A stretch of DNA of 64,000 bases from Perkinsela sp. pyNocScin1 (taxonomy: Eukaryota > Euglenozoa > Kinetoplastea > Prokinetoplastida > Perkinselidae), in contig CAXHTR010000002.1 in NCBI GenBank assembly GCA_964019655.1, forward strand, positions 248,001 through 312,000, read 5' to 3'. This document shows positions 45,920 through 54,249 of the stretch, piece after piece (the first letter of the stretch is position 1; every line of letters starts with the position of its first letter). The position numbers were made by a program, and so were the translations under genes. Below the pieces are notes generated by a model. That model did no database searches. It was not told where the DNA came from and saw nothing but the letters and a program-made list of their open reading frames with translations.

Positions 45920-46030
45920 GCACGCTATGCTTCTATACACTGATGTGCACGCTTTCTCTTCGTGCCATGTCTGTGAACGTTTAATCCCTATATCATAGAC
46001 TTCAACTGAGAAATCATACTCGATTGATTA

Positions 46031-46049
46031 CTTTTCTTTATTTTCTCAG
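46031..46049 (+). promoter_or_regulatory. Likely spliced-leader acceptor of histone H3
   Basis: CTTTTCTTTATTTTCTCAG, a near-ideal pyrimidine tract plus CAG, lies 19 bases before the ATG at 46069. Confidence 0.6.
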
Positions 46050-46068
46050 AAGTTTTATTCTCTACGTA

Positions 46069-46491
46069 ATGGCACGCACAAAGGAATCCTCTCGCAAGTC
46101 CACGGGCAAGCTCCCACGCGAAGTCCTCGTCACGAAGGGCAAGAAGTCCGCCGCCGCGAAGGCCTCACAGTCGACGTCGCAGAACCAGAAGAAGGCCCAC
46201 CGCTTCCGCCCCGGCACCGTCGCGCTCCGTGACATCCGCCGCTACCAGCGCGGCACCGACCTTCTCCTCCGCAAGCTGCCGTTCCAGCGCATCGTCCGCG
46301 AGATCGCCATGACCGGCAAGGACGGCCTCCGCTTCCAGGCGAGCGCCGTTCTCGCAATGCAGGAGGCAACCGAGGCCCACCTCGTCAACCTTTTCGCCGA
46401 TACGTGCCTCTGCGCCATCCACGGCCGCCGTGTCACCATCATGCCGAAGGACATCCAGCTCGCCCGCCGTCTCCGCGGTGAGCGCTTCTAA
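46069..46491 (+). CDS. Histone H3 with a canonical-looking tail
   Basis: A 140-residue core histone. The tail starts [19 protein letters not shown], so K4, R8, K9, S10, T11 and the following PR are kept as in animal H3 (ARTKxxxRKSTG). The core is close to the general type: [52 protein letters not shown] and [20 protein letters not shown]. Trypanosome H3 is far more divergent in both tail and core. The tail has a few extra residues compared with the 135-residue standard. The ATG at 46069 lies behind a strong acceptor. Confidence 0.95.
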   Translation: MARTKESSRKSTGKLPREVLVTKGKKSAAAKASQSTSQNQKKAHRFRPGTVALRDIRRYQRGTDLLLRKLPFQRIVREIAMTGKDGLRFQASAVLAMQEATEAHLVNLFADTCLCAIHGRRVTIMPKDIQLARRLRGERF

Positions 46492-46635
46492 GCGAGTCTG
46501 AGAAATGAGAGAGTGAGTGTCTCCTTTCAAGGCACTTCTCAAAAAATGTTTACACTGATATTTTTACATAGTGCACCGAGCCAATTCATTCTTTATTACT
46601 TTTATTTCTGTTTTTTCTCTTTTCAACTACTCGAA

Positions 46636-46935
46636 ATGGCCAAAGGTAAGAAATCCGGTGACGCGAAAGGTATCCGCCGCCAGCAGCGCGCGCTCAAGGA
46701 CAACATCCGCGGTATCACGAAGCCCGCCATCCGCCGCCTCGCTCGCCGCGGTGGTGTCAAGCGCATCTCCGGCGTCATGTACGAGGAGGTCCGCGGCATC
46801 CTCAAGGGGTTCGTCGAGGGCGTCGTCCGTGACTCTGTCACCTACACGGAGCACTCCAAGCGCACGACCGTCACCGCCCTCGACGTCGTCTACGCCCTCC
46901 GCAAGCGCGGACGCATGCTCTACGGCTACGCGTAA
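46636..46935 (+). CDS. Histone H4
   Basis: A 99-residue core histone. The tail [20 protein letters not shown] resembles kinetoplastid H4 ([12 protein letters not shown]), while [20 protein letters not shown] and [16 protein letters not shown] are close to the general eukaryotic form. The end [20 protein letters not shown] is again kinetoplastid-like. The pyrimidine-rich CTGTTTTTTCTCTTTTCAAC precedes the ATG at 46636, and frames beginning further upstream are leader. Confidence 0.95.
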   Translation: MAKGKKSGDAKGIRRQQRALKDNIRGITKPAIRRLARRGGVKRISGVMYEEVRGILKGFVEGVVRDSVTYTEHSKRTTVTALDVVYALRKRGRMLYGYA

Positions 46936-47070
46936 GTCGCCGAAACATCACGCAGTGGAGATTGTAACGTGTCTCTTTCATTCACGTGAATTCATGAGAC
47001 TACTGCGGGTCATTAACGTTTAATTATAGAATCCGAACAGATTTACTTGTTTTCTGATGTGTGATGCAGT

Positions 47071-47092
47071 GTTTTTCTCTTCGCTTTCATAG
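47071..47092 (+). promoter_or_regulatory. Likely spliced-leader acceptor of the first LRR gene
   Basis: GTTTTTCTCTTCGCTTTCAT followed by AG at 47091-47092, twelve bases before the ATG at 47105. Confidence 0.5.
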
Positions 47093-47104
47093 TGTGTCAT
47101 AAGA

Positions 47105-47887
47105 ATGTTACTCAGGCTGTTACTCAGCTGTGCGGATGAGCTCGAAAGTTTTGAACAGACGCGTGCCTTGCAGCGGGAAACGATCAAGTGCTTTCTCTCG
47201 CCGAGCCCTACGGGCACACCCTATCGGCTTGCCTGCCAGCTGAACCACGACATCTGTCACATCAATGGGTTTCGGTGTGTCGACGGCCTCGTGCGAGAAA
47301 TCGTCAGCGGGAGCCCAGACATGCCGTCCGCTGGCACAATCGACTTGGCCTGGGCGCCAGGCACAGTCGAGTACATTCACCTGAACTTCCCGAGCCTGCG
47401 CATGGGCTGGTCTGCTGCGCTCCTCCCGCGACAGCTCAAGTACATGTTCATGAAAAACTGTAAGCTCGCTGAAAGCGCGCGGGGCCCAGAGCGAAAGGCG
47501 AATCTCGAGTGCTTACCGCGACAGCTCGAAGAGTTTTACCTCTTCAATTCCGCCCTCTGTGGAAAGCTGAACCTCATCACTCTTCCACCGAATCTTCGCT
47601 GGTTCCTCCTCCAGCAGAATGCTCGAATCAGGCTCTTCGTCGATATCATCGATCTTCCACGAACACTGCATGGTGTCCTCATCCGTGGTGAATTCCACTT
47701 CAGCGATAAGAAGAAGCCAATGGCAGCACGATCTATGAAGGATCGCATAGCACATTTTCAGTCAGGCCCAATAGACACAAACTTTGTCGAAAATACGAGT
47801 GAGACATGCTGGCGGCTCAATGCGAAGAGCAAAGGCCGCTACGTGCTCTACAACGTTTCACACGAAAATCCTCGATATTTACGATGA
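47105..47887 (+). CDS. Leucine-rich-repeat-like protein, short
   Basis: A 260-residue protein related to its downstream neighbour. Near residue 50 is CHINGFRCVDGLVREIV, a version of the C.W.GV.C cap that begins plant-type LRR domains. Repeats follow with the pattern LPRQLKYMFMKNCKL, LPRQLEEFYLFNSALCGKL and LPPNLRWFLLQQNARI, about 23-30 residues each. The start MLLRLLLSCADEL is only weakly like a signal peptide. The last 60 residues are not repeats. It likely mediates protein contacts; nothing more specific can be read. It follows histone H4 by 169 bp. Confidence 0.65.
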   Translation: MLLRLLLSCADELESFEQTRALQRETIKCFLSPSPTGTPYRLACQLNHDICHINGFRCVDGLVREIVSGSPDMPSAGTIDLAWAPGTVEYIHLNFPSLRMGWSAALLPRQLKYMFMKNCKLAESARGPERKANLECLPRQLEEFYLFNSALCGKLNLITLPPNLRWFLLQQNARIRLFVDIIDLPRTLHGVLIRGEFHFSDKKKPMAARSMKDRIAHFQSGPIDTNFVENTSETCWRLNAKSKGRYVLYNVSHENPRYLR

Positions 47888-47965
47888 TGGGAAAACAAAA
47901 TGATTTGTAGTGACCATCCCATTCGTTGCTCTGTTTCTTTATAGTTATACAATTGTATTTCTCAA

Positions 47966-49144
47966 ATGCACGGTATGATTGCAGCGCTCACAGCTGACAT
48001 TATTGGCAAGGCTGACTTTGGCTCGCTCTCGCAGCAAACGAAGATGGAGCTCGTCGTCGCAGACTTCAGCAACAAGTCCTTACTGAAGCTCAAGGGGGGA
48101 GATAATGAGTTTAAGAATATTTGTTATTGGCCCGGTGTCACTTGCAGCAACGCTGACGAGGTCAAAAGCATCATTTGGTCGCCATGGCAGCAAATGAGCG
48201 ATGGATCGATTCGCCTCGAGTATGTCCCAGAGACGACCGAGAAGATCGACATCACGATGTGTAAATTTCATGGCACATTCGATGCCGCGCTCCTTCCACG
48301 GGCCCTCATTGAATGTGATTTGGCAATGAATCACCTCGAGGGAAAGATTGACGCTGAAGCACTTCCCTCGAACTTGAAAGTCCTTCGCGTGAACGACAAC
48401 AACCTGGAAGGAACACTTTCCATCAAGAATCTCCCGTCGACACTTAGCAAGTTGTCGTTTGGAAAGAATAGAATCTCGGGCAATGTATGCCTTGCCGATC
48501 TCCCGCGTTCCATCGTGCACTTCGGCATCGAAGAAACGCTCGTCGCAGGTGCCGTGCAGACGGCGAAGCTCCCAGCAACGCTCGAGCTCTTAGTAATTGA
48601 GAGCACAGGAATGGGCGGGGACCTCGCGCTGGAGAGCCTTCCGCAGTCGATGGTAGCGCTGAACGCGAATGACTGCAGCTTTGATGGCCCTGCTGACCTC
48701 GCACACCTGCCTGCGGGAATGACCTCGCTCGATGTTGCGCATAATCGGCTTTCGGGGAGCGCCGATCTCGCGAAGCTCCCAGCCAAGCTCGCTGGCCTGT
48801 CGCTCGCAGGAAACTCGCTGAGCGGCTCTCTGGACTTGACATCCCTGCCGGAGTCCATCTCCCGGCTTGATCTCGCTGACAATGCGTTTGCCGGGGAAGT
48901 CCAGCTCGACAAGCTTCCTCCACGTCTTACTGAGCTCAACCTCAGCAACAACAAGCTGGGAGGGTCACTCGTGATCACCGACGTTCCGAAGTCGCTGGCA
49001 ACGCTGGACGTGTCGATGAATACATTCGAATCACGGGCGGTAATGGAGCTGCACGAGTACTGCTGGGTCACCATCGACTCGCATCATCGCGTTGTCAACG
49101 CAGCAGGCAAGACGATCGAGCCGTCAACGATACGACGCGTATAG
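47966..49144 (+). CDS. Leucine-rich-repeat protein with plant-type N-terminal cap
   Basis: A 392-residue protein. Residues about 50-75 form the cap CYWPGVTCSNADEVKSIIW. Then about eleven repeats of 23-24 residues follow, with consensus LPxSLxxLDLAxNxLSGSLDL; clear examples are LPAGMTSLDVAHNRLSGSAD, LPAKLAGLSLAGNSLSGSLD and LPPRLTELNLSNNKLGGSLV. No membrane helix or kinase domain is seen. Its similarity to the preceding gene suggests an old tandem duplication. It is the last gene of the plus block. Binding partner unknown. Confidence 0.8.
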   Translation: MHGMIAALTADIIGKADFGSLSQQTKMELVVADFSNKSLLKLKGGDNEFKNICYWPGVTCSNADEVKSIIWSPWQQMSDGSIRLEYVPETTEKIDITMCKFHGTFDAALLPRALIECDLAMNHLEGKIDAEALPSNLKVLRVNDNNLEGTLSIKNLPSTLSKLSFGKNRISGNVCLADLPRSIVHFGIEETLVAGAVQTAKLPATLELLVIESTGMGGDLALESLPQSMVALNANDCSFDGPADLAHLPAGMTSLDVAHNRLSGSADLAKLPAKLAGLSLAGNSLSGSLDLTSLPESISRLDLADNAFAGEVQLDKLPPRLTELNLSNNKLGGSLVITDVPKSLATLDVSMNTFESRAVMELHEYCWVTIDSHHRVVNAAGKTIEPSTIRRV

Positions 49145-49718
49145 AATGATGAAATGATACACATAAATCAATGAGATAAGATATAGTACATCGGTGATAT
49201 ACGAGTAAAAGATTCATTATCGTATTCAGGGTCACATTCGAAATGTATTGTGCTTGGATATTTTCATAGAAATGAAATGCAAAGAGACCTTGGCTTTCCA
49301 GGTAGGAGAGGAGGGTGGGGCTGGGATACTGATCCAATCTTAACAAGGAGTATGCTTCCTTGTTTTCGCTGCAATCTTCCCAATGAATAAAAGCCGAAAG
49401 TGTGCACTATGAAGATACTGAATCTCTTATTCTGTTGGGAATATACATCATGTACATTGCATCTCATAGCTTTTGTGTATGTGGGCAGTGGCCTCTCAAG
49501 CGCTCATGCTCGATCTTTTAACAACCGGGTATGAAAAGATTCCTACATAAGCATTGAGTTACTTGTCGTTCAAGTACCTTTATGATTTCTACACTCAGTG
49601 AAATAAAGAGAGTTTGCATTGACACGTGTCATTTCCCTCAAACTTTTGGAGCCTGAGCATAATCCAGGAGCACTCACATTCGCGTCGACTGCCTCATCAA
49701 GGGAACTTTTGATCTCAG
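49145..49718. other. Convergent strand-switch region
   Basis: This is where the plus block (LRR genes) meets the right minus block, the expected termination zone of two polycistronic units. I see no tRNA, rRNA or convincing coding frame on either strand between 49145 and about 49620, and no long T run typical of RNA polymerase III terminators. A downstream continuation of the small gene at 49719-49874 may occupy 49580-49720 in another frame. Confidence 0.5.
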
Positions 49719-49874
49719 TCAGCAGGAAGTTTCAGCGTCGATGATTTGGCGAAACCCTTTCAGATACACTTGGCCCTTTGGGTGAATGAGCTCTTCACAG
49801 AGCATCATACGTGCGTGCTGTGGACGGTAGGCGGTCACTTGTTCCTGTGAAGAGAAGAACGCCTCGAGAAACAT
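49719..49874 (-). pseudogene. Small gene, possibly frameshifted
   Basis: A 51-residue frame starts at an ATG at 49874, preceded by CATTTTTTTGTGC and TCGTCTCTTC, which look like an acceptor tract. It reads MFLEAFFSSQEQVTAYRPQH...VYLKGFRQIIDAETSC and stops at TGA (49719). The codon choice is like the flanking UFD2 gene. One base out of phase, the sequence continues as LLTEIKSSLDEAVDANVSAP and stays open for about 45 codons, as though one reading frame had been broken near 49725. It could be a decayed gene, a very short real gene or a sequencing error. I recognise no family. Confidence 0.4.
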
Positions 49875-50051
49875 TGAAGAGACGATTAAGCACAAAAAAA
49901 TGATTATGCATTATAAATCCAATTCTATTTCTCTTTCAAACCTCCCACCTGGCATTCGCACAGACATTTACGCACACTTCTTCTTTTCTCACACTGTCCC
50001 AGACAGCACTTCTCTACTGCACAGCATCCTTACTTACACCAATTCTTCAGC
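49875..50051. other. Short gap after UFD2
   Basis: A and T-rich spacer of 177 bp downstream of the UFD2 stop and upstream of the small gene. It has CT-rich stretches on the plus strand and nothing else that I can name. Confidence 0.3.
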
Positions 50052-52880
50052 TCACTGCTCATTTTCCGACTCCCGCTTCGACGCTTCCCGCTTCGTCGCT
50101 TTCCACGCCTCTATCTCTGCCTTCAGCGATGCTATCTTCGCCGCGTTCGCTGCCTGCGCGTTAAAATCCAAAAACTCGCTCGAGGTCAGCGTCTGGCGGT
50201 TGAAGGGGTTCGTGTCGTCGAAGAGCAGGTGGTGCCGGATGGCCTCCTCCTCGACCCAGACGCCGTCCATGCCAGGCAGCAGCGCGGGCGCCTTGAGCAG
50301 CTCGTACGTGATCTGGCACAGAAACTCGTTCGGCGCGTCCGCGAAAAGCGCGTCCTGTGCCTGCCGGTGCGCGTACACCTTCTCGACCTGTGCAAAGAAC
50401 CCCTTGAGGTGCGGCAGGATATCCGCACGCACACGCTTTGCCTCGAGGAATCGCACGATCTCGCGGAAGCCCGCCGGCGAGTAGTAATGGCCGTCGGACG
50501 CGACGGCGTTGCGGAGCGCCGCCATCTGCGGCGACTGCGCGATGCCGACGTAGCACTGCACGAGGCGCTCGACGATGCGGCGGTGGTCGAATCCGCACGC
50601 GTCCCGTAGATCCTCTGGGACACCCGAGATCTCGAGCATGCGCGGCCCCGCGAGCTGTGTGAGAAAGTAGTCGAGCATGTACGCCACCTGCTTTGTCACG
50701 AGGCCCTGGAGGAGCGCCGCCGGGATGCGCGCGCAGAGCGTCTCGACGAGCGCGAGGATCTGGTTGGCGAACTGCATGTGCATCTCGAGCGAGGCCATGC
50801 GTGCCTCGCGTGTCGTCGACCGCCGCTCAGCTGCGCCTGCGCTCTCATCGTCCTCCTCCTCGCCGGCCTCCTGCGGCTCGCCGCCGTCGCCGCCGCGCTC
50901 GAACGAGGCGCTCATCGCCTTGAGCGTCATGATGGAGTCGTCGAGCATGTAGTTCGCGTCGGCGATGCTGTAGCTGATGAACTTTGTAAAGTCCTCGTTG
51001 CGGTCGCTCGCGCGGTCGCTGAGGTACGCGAGCGCCATGGGGTACCGCTGGCAGAGCCCGTTCAGGAGGACGTTCAGGGCGTGCCGCGGCGTGTGCTTGT
51101 CCTGGCCGAGGCCCTCGGTGTCGACGTAAACGCGCAGCACCGCGTGGACGACGCGCTCACACGAGCGATCGTCGAGGCGGAAGCCCGGAAATGAGCAGAG
51201 CAGCGAAAGCACTGTCGCGTAGGACGCCCGGTGGTGCTTGTTTGTGATGATCGCTGTGTCAGCGACGAAGGCTGTTGCAAAGTGGATCCAATACTGGATA
51301 TCGGCCGCGCTGAAGCTTCCCGGGTCGCTTCGAATGATGAGGTCGATGGCCTGTGCGATGTCCCAAAAAGTGTCCTGCGGCACCCAGCGCCAGATTTCGG
51401 GCAGCGAGTCGCCCCTGACGCGGCTGACGTCGGCCTGGCCCGTCGCTGTGAACACAAGCCAGCGAGCAATGAAGTCACAAAAGGCCTTGAGCATGCGTAT
51501 GAAGTGCGGGCAGCGCATGGCCGCGAGCGCGACGAGCTGCTGGCGGTACAGCCCGTCGAGAATCTTCGAAAGTTGTGGCTGGCGCACCGAATCGAGCGAC
51601 TCCCGCTGCATCTCGAGCGATTGCATGCGCTTCGCCGCCATGGCGATCAGGCCTGCGATGAGGTGAAGGTAGTTGAGGCCAATGAAAAAGAAGTTTGCAG
51701 TGAAATGGATGTCTGCCGGTGGCGCTGGGCCAGCGCTGTCAGCCGCGGCTTCCGCCAGGGGGTTGAGAGCAAGGCACTCTGGGTGGTAGAGCGCCGCGAT
51801 GGGAACGCGCGGAAGATGCCGCGCGTCATCTGCCTGCATCGGCTCGACAAAGCGGAAGCTCACGGCTGCGAGCGTGACTGCGATCGTCGGGTCGTTCTCT
51901 GGGGTCATGCTGGGCCGCTCCTTCGTCCACGCGCCGAGCGTCGTGCACGCAGTGCTCAGCCAACGCATCGCGCGCTGCTTGTCAACGGGCACAAGTGTGT
52001 GGCGAATGACTCCAAAAGTTTTGTCGAGGGCGTCCGGCAGCCAGAGGCGCAGGAGCGGGTCGAGCCGCGGAATGGCGTCGACGGTTTCTTTCCACATCGT
52101 TGCGTCACTCACGACTGTTCGGCTGTGGACGAGCAGCCGCCGGCCAGCGAGGGCCGCGAGCGGAAGCATTTCGAACTTGGAGAGGTGGGGCGGCTTATCG
52201 GCAGGCGCTTCGCCGGCCAGGAGGGCCTCGAGCACGTGCGGGGCCTTGCTCTGCACGACATGCTCAAGCAAGTCTTTGCGCGTTGTGTCGCTTGCAAACG
52301 TATTCATCGCAAGCGCGGAGATAAAAAACGGAAGCTCATTGCGTATTGCGCCGTCGAGTGCAGCCATCGCCGCGAGCTTTTCCATTGTGATATCGAGGAG
52401 AGGCACAGCTAGCTCTAGAGGCATGCCGATCGAGAGCATTGGGAACGCAATGTTGTTCTGCCACCAGACAGTTATGTTTCGAACGGGCTTCGGGGCGCGA
52501 GACCGGTGGAGCTGCAGTGCGGCCTCTATGACTATCCGTTGCGCGTCTGCTATGAGCGCGTGTCCACGCCACTCACTTACCTTGGCATGGAGCGTAACGA
52601 GCGATTTGAGAAACGTCTCGAAGATGAGGCGATTGTCCCTTATGTGCGTGCTCTCCACGATCGCGTCCATCGCGATGGTGAGGTACGCATCGGGGTCGAT
52701 GATGAACTTACGATCCTCGCCTCCGGTTGCACTTAGCGCCTCGATGACATGTACCATGTTTCCCGTAAACGGTTCCATCCACTTGGCCCCGATGTGCTGC
52801 ATGATGGACGATTCGAAGGCATCGATAATATCACTCTCTGGGGACGGAAAGATGTTCTTGGCTGGCGTCTCAGTTGGCAT
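50052..52880 (-). CDS. UFD2: Ubiquitin chain-elongation factor E4 (UFD2/UBE4), U-box ligase
   Basis: A 942-residue protein. The long helical core has family motifs (FFFIGLNYLHLIAGLIAMA, HPECLALNPLAEAA, YLSDRASDRNEDFTKFI, LDDSIMTLKAMSA, MLDYFLTQLAGPRMLEI). The C-terminal U-box (about 845-920) reads NEFLCQITYELLKAPALLPG, VWVEEEAIRHHLLFDDTNPF and NRQTLTSSEFL. E4 enzymes lengthen ubiquitin chains and work with the Cdc48/p97 segregase. The frame opens at 53105, but the ATG at 52880 (MPTETPAKN) lies just after a pyrimidine tract and CAG, so I chose it. The 3' half of the gene is strikingly GC-rich at third positions. Confidence 0.9.
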   Translation of the reverse strand: MPTETPAKNIFPSPESDIIDAFESSIMQHIGAKWMEPFTGNMVHVIEALSATGGEDRKFIIDPDAYLTIAMDAIVESTHIRDNRLIFETFLKSLVTLHAKVSEWRGHALIADAQRIVIEAALQLHRSRAPKPVRNITVWWQNNIAFPMLSIGMPLELAVPLLDITMEKLAAMAALDGAIRNELPFFISALAMNTFASDTTRKDLLEHVVQSKAPHVLEALLAGEAPADKPPHLSKFEMLPLAALAGRRLLVHSRTVVSDATMWKETVDAIPRLDPLLRLWLPDALDKTFGVIRHTLVPVDKQRAMRWLSTACTTLGAWTKERPSMTPENDPTIAVTLAAVSFRFVEPMQADDARHLPRVPIAALYHPECLALNPLAEAAADSAGPAPPADIHFTANFFFIGLNYLHLIAGLIAMAAKRMQSLEMQRESLDSVRQPQLSKILDGLYRQQLVALAAMRCPHFIRMLKAFCDFIARWLVFTATGQADVSRVRGDSLPEIWRWVPQDTFWDIAQAIDLIIRSDPGSFSAADIQYWIHFATAFVADTAIITNKHHRASYATVLSLLCSFPGFRLDDRSCERVVHAVLRVYVDTEGLGQDKHTPRHALNVLLNGLCQRYPMALAYLSDRASDRNEDFTKFISYSIADANYMLDDSIMTLKAMSASFERGGDGGEPQEAGEEEDDESAGAAERRSTTREARMASLEMHMQFANQILALVETLCARIPAALLQGLVTKQVAYMLDYFLTQLAGPRMLEISGVPEDLRDACGFDHRRIVERLVQCYVGIAQSPQMAALRNAVASDGHYYSPAGFREIVRFLEAKRVRADILPHLKGFFAQVEKVYAHRQAQDALFADAPNEFLCQITYELLKAPALLPGMDGVWVEEEAIRHHLLFDDTNPFNRQTLTSSEFLDFNAQAANAAKIASLKAEIEAWKATKREASKRESENEQ

Positions 52881-52885
52881 GCGTA

Positions 52886-52915
52886 CTGTTAGGGCAATTA
52901 GTAAAAACTTTGAAA
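52886..52915 (-). promoter_or_regulatory. Likely spliced-leader acceptor of UFD2
   Basis: On the minus strand, CTTTCAAAGTTTTTAC continues to TTGCCCTAACAG. The AG (52886-52887) lies five bases before the ATG at 52880 and excludes the longer upstream frame from the mature mRNA. Confidence 0.5.
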
Positions 52916-53189
52916 GGCATTCATTACTAGTATCACTGTCACACATAGCGCACTTGTGGGGAATGGTACAGGGAAAAGCTGATCGAACCTGAAATGTCAC
53001 CGAGCTGGATAGCGATGGTGATTGCAATACACCTAAAGCAGATACGTAATGTAATATTGAATCCAAGAGATTCTTCCGAGAAATGTTTAACGCATTGATG
53101 AGCACGTAAGATACTAAGAGTTGTTTGAACTCTTAAAGTCATGTAACACTTCTTCCTTGTCCTTCACTGTCATTGCAGCGCATGATGTT

Positions 53190-54101
53190 TTACACATCTT
53201 CTCCACGCTTCAGGCGAATCTTTCGCTCGAGTGCACGCTTTCGGTCATAGCCTTTTAGCGTTGCTGCGCCCCGGAGTGTTTCCCAGTCAACCTTGGCAAA
53301 TGCCTTGCCCTGTTTCTGCTCAAATGTGTGTTGTGCATCGAAAATCGGATTCTTTTTGCGGTACTCCTTCAGGGTGCGAGGCGTTCCCCGCCGCTCCCGC
53401 GGTAGCCGCTCTGGCTTTTCCTTTTGCGGTTTAGTATTTTCAGCCCCTGGCGATGCATTCGGCTTCGGCTCTCCCGGGGCTTGATCCTTACCCACAGGAA
53501 GTACTTCAATTGTCTCAGCACCGGGCTGATGCTTTTTTGTCCAGTCTGCAAGGGAAGGGTGCAGCGAAGACGGGTCCTCCTCCGCCCGCTGGCGGAGGAA
53601 CGGCATCGACATGGCCTCGTTGCCTGGGATATGCTCTGGCCGACCGTCGAGCTCGCGGAATTGGTCGTCGATCGCCTTCTGATGCGCTTTGCTCCGAATC
53701 GGCCGTGTGTCGCCCGGAGCTCGCTGTGGTGAGTGGAAGTTTTCCAGACAGCGCACGCCATTCTGCATCATCTCTTGGAACCATTTCTTCGCGCACTCGT
53801 CTGCCTCCTGTGCACGCTCGGCAAACTGTGCGTTCCGGTGCTTCGTGCGCTTCAGCTTGTTCTCGAGGCTCAGTATCGCGTCTGTGACAAGCTGAAGGGG
53901 ATAGTGCTGCGTCGGGCTGTCGGGATTGCGGATCATCTCGTCCCATGTGTCAAGGGGCCCGTACACGTGCTGAGCGTGGTCCATAAAATTCGGCTTACTT
54001 GCTGTGAGCCACGGGAGGTTTGGGTACGGCTGGCTGTGCCGCTTACCGATTTCCCGCTTTGGCACGCGAACCTTTCGATACAGTGTGACTGTTGTACGCA
54101 T
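53190..54101 (-). CDS. Unidentified basic protein
   Basis: A 303-residue protein. The N-terminus MRTTVTLYRKVRVPKREIGK is basic and followed by SQPYPNLPWLTASKPNFMDH. A helical middle (LENKLKRTKHRNAQFAERAQ) and a Pro/Glu/Lys-rich linker (about 195-250) lead to a C-terminal part, WETLRGAATLKGYDRKRALE and RKIRLKRGEDV. No membrane segment. Composition and basic ends would suit a ribosome-associated or mitochondrial ribosomal protein, but I cannot assign it. It lies between UFD2 and MSH2. Confidence 0.6.
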   Translation of the reverse strand: MRTTVTLYRKVRVPKREIGKRHSQPYPNLPWLTASKPNFMDHAQHVYGPLDTWDEMIRNPDSPTQHYPLQLVTDAILSLENKLKRTKHRNAQFAERAQEADECAKKWFQEMMQNGVRCLENFHSPQRAPGDTRPIRSKAHQKAIDDQFRELDGRPEHIPGNEAMSMPFLRQRAEEDPSSLHPSLADWTKKHQPGAETIEVLPVGKDQAPGEPKPNASPGAENTKPQKEKPERLPRERRGTPRTLKEYRKKNPIFDAQHTFEQKQGKAFAKVDWETLRGAATLKGYDRKRALERKIRLKRGEDV

Positions 54102-54249
54102 TTAAGTTGAAAAGCCTATATGATTTTGATACTAAAAGCTCCACGAGGAGCAGAAAAAGCTTACAGGGGGAATACGTTCTTCAGGGAACAAGTGCACAGA
54201 TTTGCTTCGACGATTCACTTCCACATTTTGGGCTTTTACTCGCTATATA

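Noticed and set aside
49095..49467. Two minus-strand frames of 83 and 67 residues in the convergent switch
   Set aside because: Low-complexity hydrophobic sequence, no acceptor tract in a suitable place, and they overlap each other.
51231..52992. Two plus-strand frames of about 395 residues over UFD2
   Set aside because: They overlap a clear UFD2 coding sequence on the other strand and have no domain-like sequence.
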